This document shows, one piece after another, positions 5,054 to 5,251 of a DNA stretch of 5,251 nt. A program made the position numbers and the translations under genes. Positions within the stretch are counted from its first letter, which is position 1. Each line of letters starts with the position of its first letter. The stretch comes from Clostridia bacterium BRH_c25 (GTDB lineage Bacteria > Bacillota_A > Clostridia > Lutisporales > Lutisporaceae). The stretch covers positions 1 through 5,251 of the forward strand of contig LOES01000192.1 in assembly GCA_001515955.1 (NCBI GenBank), read 5' to 3'. Under the pieces are notes generated by a model. It searched no databases. It saw nothing but the letters and a program-made list of their open reading frames with translations, and was not told where the DNA came from.

Positions 5054-5251
5054 ATGGCAAGACAAAGAAAGCTTACTCCAGAACGCAAGGCGTTCATCAG
5101 TGGATTACTTGAGCACTACAGACCAGAAACCGCACAGGATGTTCAGGAAATGCTCAAAGATTTGCTAGGAGATACTCTTCAGGGAATGCTGGAAGGTGAG
5201 ATGGAGGATGAATTGGGTTATTCCAAATATGATTACTCCAACAAGAACACC
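5054..5251 (+). CDS. IS256-family transposase, N-terminal 66 residues (partial)
   Basis: The frame opens at ATG 5054, with AGGAGG (5040-5045) at 8-nt spacing, and stays open to the window edge. The protein begins MARQRKLTPERKAF and contains VQEMLKDLLGDTLQGMLEGE (residues 31-50) and MEDELGYSKYDY (51-62), the conserved N-terminal region of IS256-group (MutA/Transposase_mut) proteins, which are usually about 400 residues. These are DDE/RNase H-like transposases that move by a copy-out, circular-intermediate route. The catalytic DDE residues lie outside the window, so whether this copy is intact cannot be judged. Translation is probably restrained by the hairpin at 5004-5047. Confidence 0.93.
   Translation, partial: MARQRKLTPERKAFISGLLEHYRPETAQDVQEMLKDLLGDTLQGMLEGEMEDELGYSKYDYSNKNT

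Larger units (their letters stand above)
4971..5251 (+). mobile_element. left part of an IS256-family insertion sequence (runs off the window)
   Basis: The element is identified by the IS256-type transposase start at 5054. Its left edge is placed near 4971-4973, where TAGTGTAAAATATTTTGTGTAAAC begins in sequence typical, from memory, of clostridial IS256-type ends, leaving a leader of about 80 bp before the gene. The exact edge and the target duplication (8-9 bp in this family) cannot be fixed because the right end is outside the window. Confidence 0.7.

Noticed and set aside
1..5251. CRISPR array, tRNA or rRNA
   Set aside because: No regularly spaced repeats and no cloverleaf or rRNA-like conserved stretch were seen on either strand.

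Overview
The window looks like chromosomal DNA from an anaerobic, AT-rich, low-GC Gram-positive of the Clostridia. The reasons are the C-terminal end of an [FeFe]-hydrogenase, strong AGGAGG-type ribosome binding sites, a YkvI-type membrane protein, an M15 cell-wall peptidase and an IS256-family transposase of clostridial type. The species cannot be named from the sequence.

Layout, left to right: (1) 1-479, the last ~159 codons of an [FeFe]-hydrogenase large subunit, followed by a clear intrinsic terminator (508-547). (2) 548-705, a structured intergenic region with an imperfect inverted repeat and two copies of a TTT(A)CGCGAAAT palindrome bracketing a plausible promoter. (3) 706-1518, a Nit2/omega-amidase-like carbon-nitrogen hydrolase with an intact Glu-Lys-Cys triad. 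(4) 1524-1583, a mathematically perfect 60-bp palindrome lying between two convergent genes. (5) 2411-1599 on the minus strand, an N-terminal-nucleophile (Ntn) hydrolase of the linear-amide/choloylglycine/acyltransferase group with Cys2 as predicted nucleophile. (6) 2559-3623, a YkvI-family polytopic membrane protein with a LeuT/APC-like first helix motif. (7) 3748-4692, a secreted or membrane-tethered M15C-like zinc peptidase. (8) 4693-5053, about 360 bp without a convincing gene, holding a weak terminator, small hairpins, a tandem 8-mer, and then the left end of an insertion sequence. (9) 5054-5251, the start of an IS256-family transposase that runs off the window; its Shine-Dalgarno is buried in a 19-bp hairpin.

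The genes do not form one obvious pathway. The two amide-bond hydrolases of unrelated fold (nitrilase and Ntn) sit tail to tail and share the 60-bp palindrome as a probable two-way terminator. The YkvI-like protein and the M15 peptidase are co-directional and both envelope-associated, but 124 bp apart with a possible separate promoter. The strongest non-gene signals are the perfect palindrome, the transposase RBS-sequestering hairpin, and the paired CGCG palindromes in front of the nitrilase gene. I see no tRNA, rRNA, CRISPR array or convincing riboswitch, and no clear new multi-gene system.
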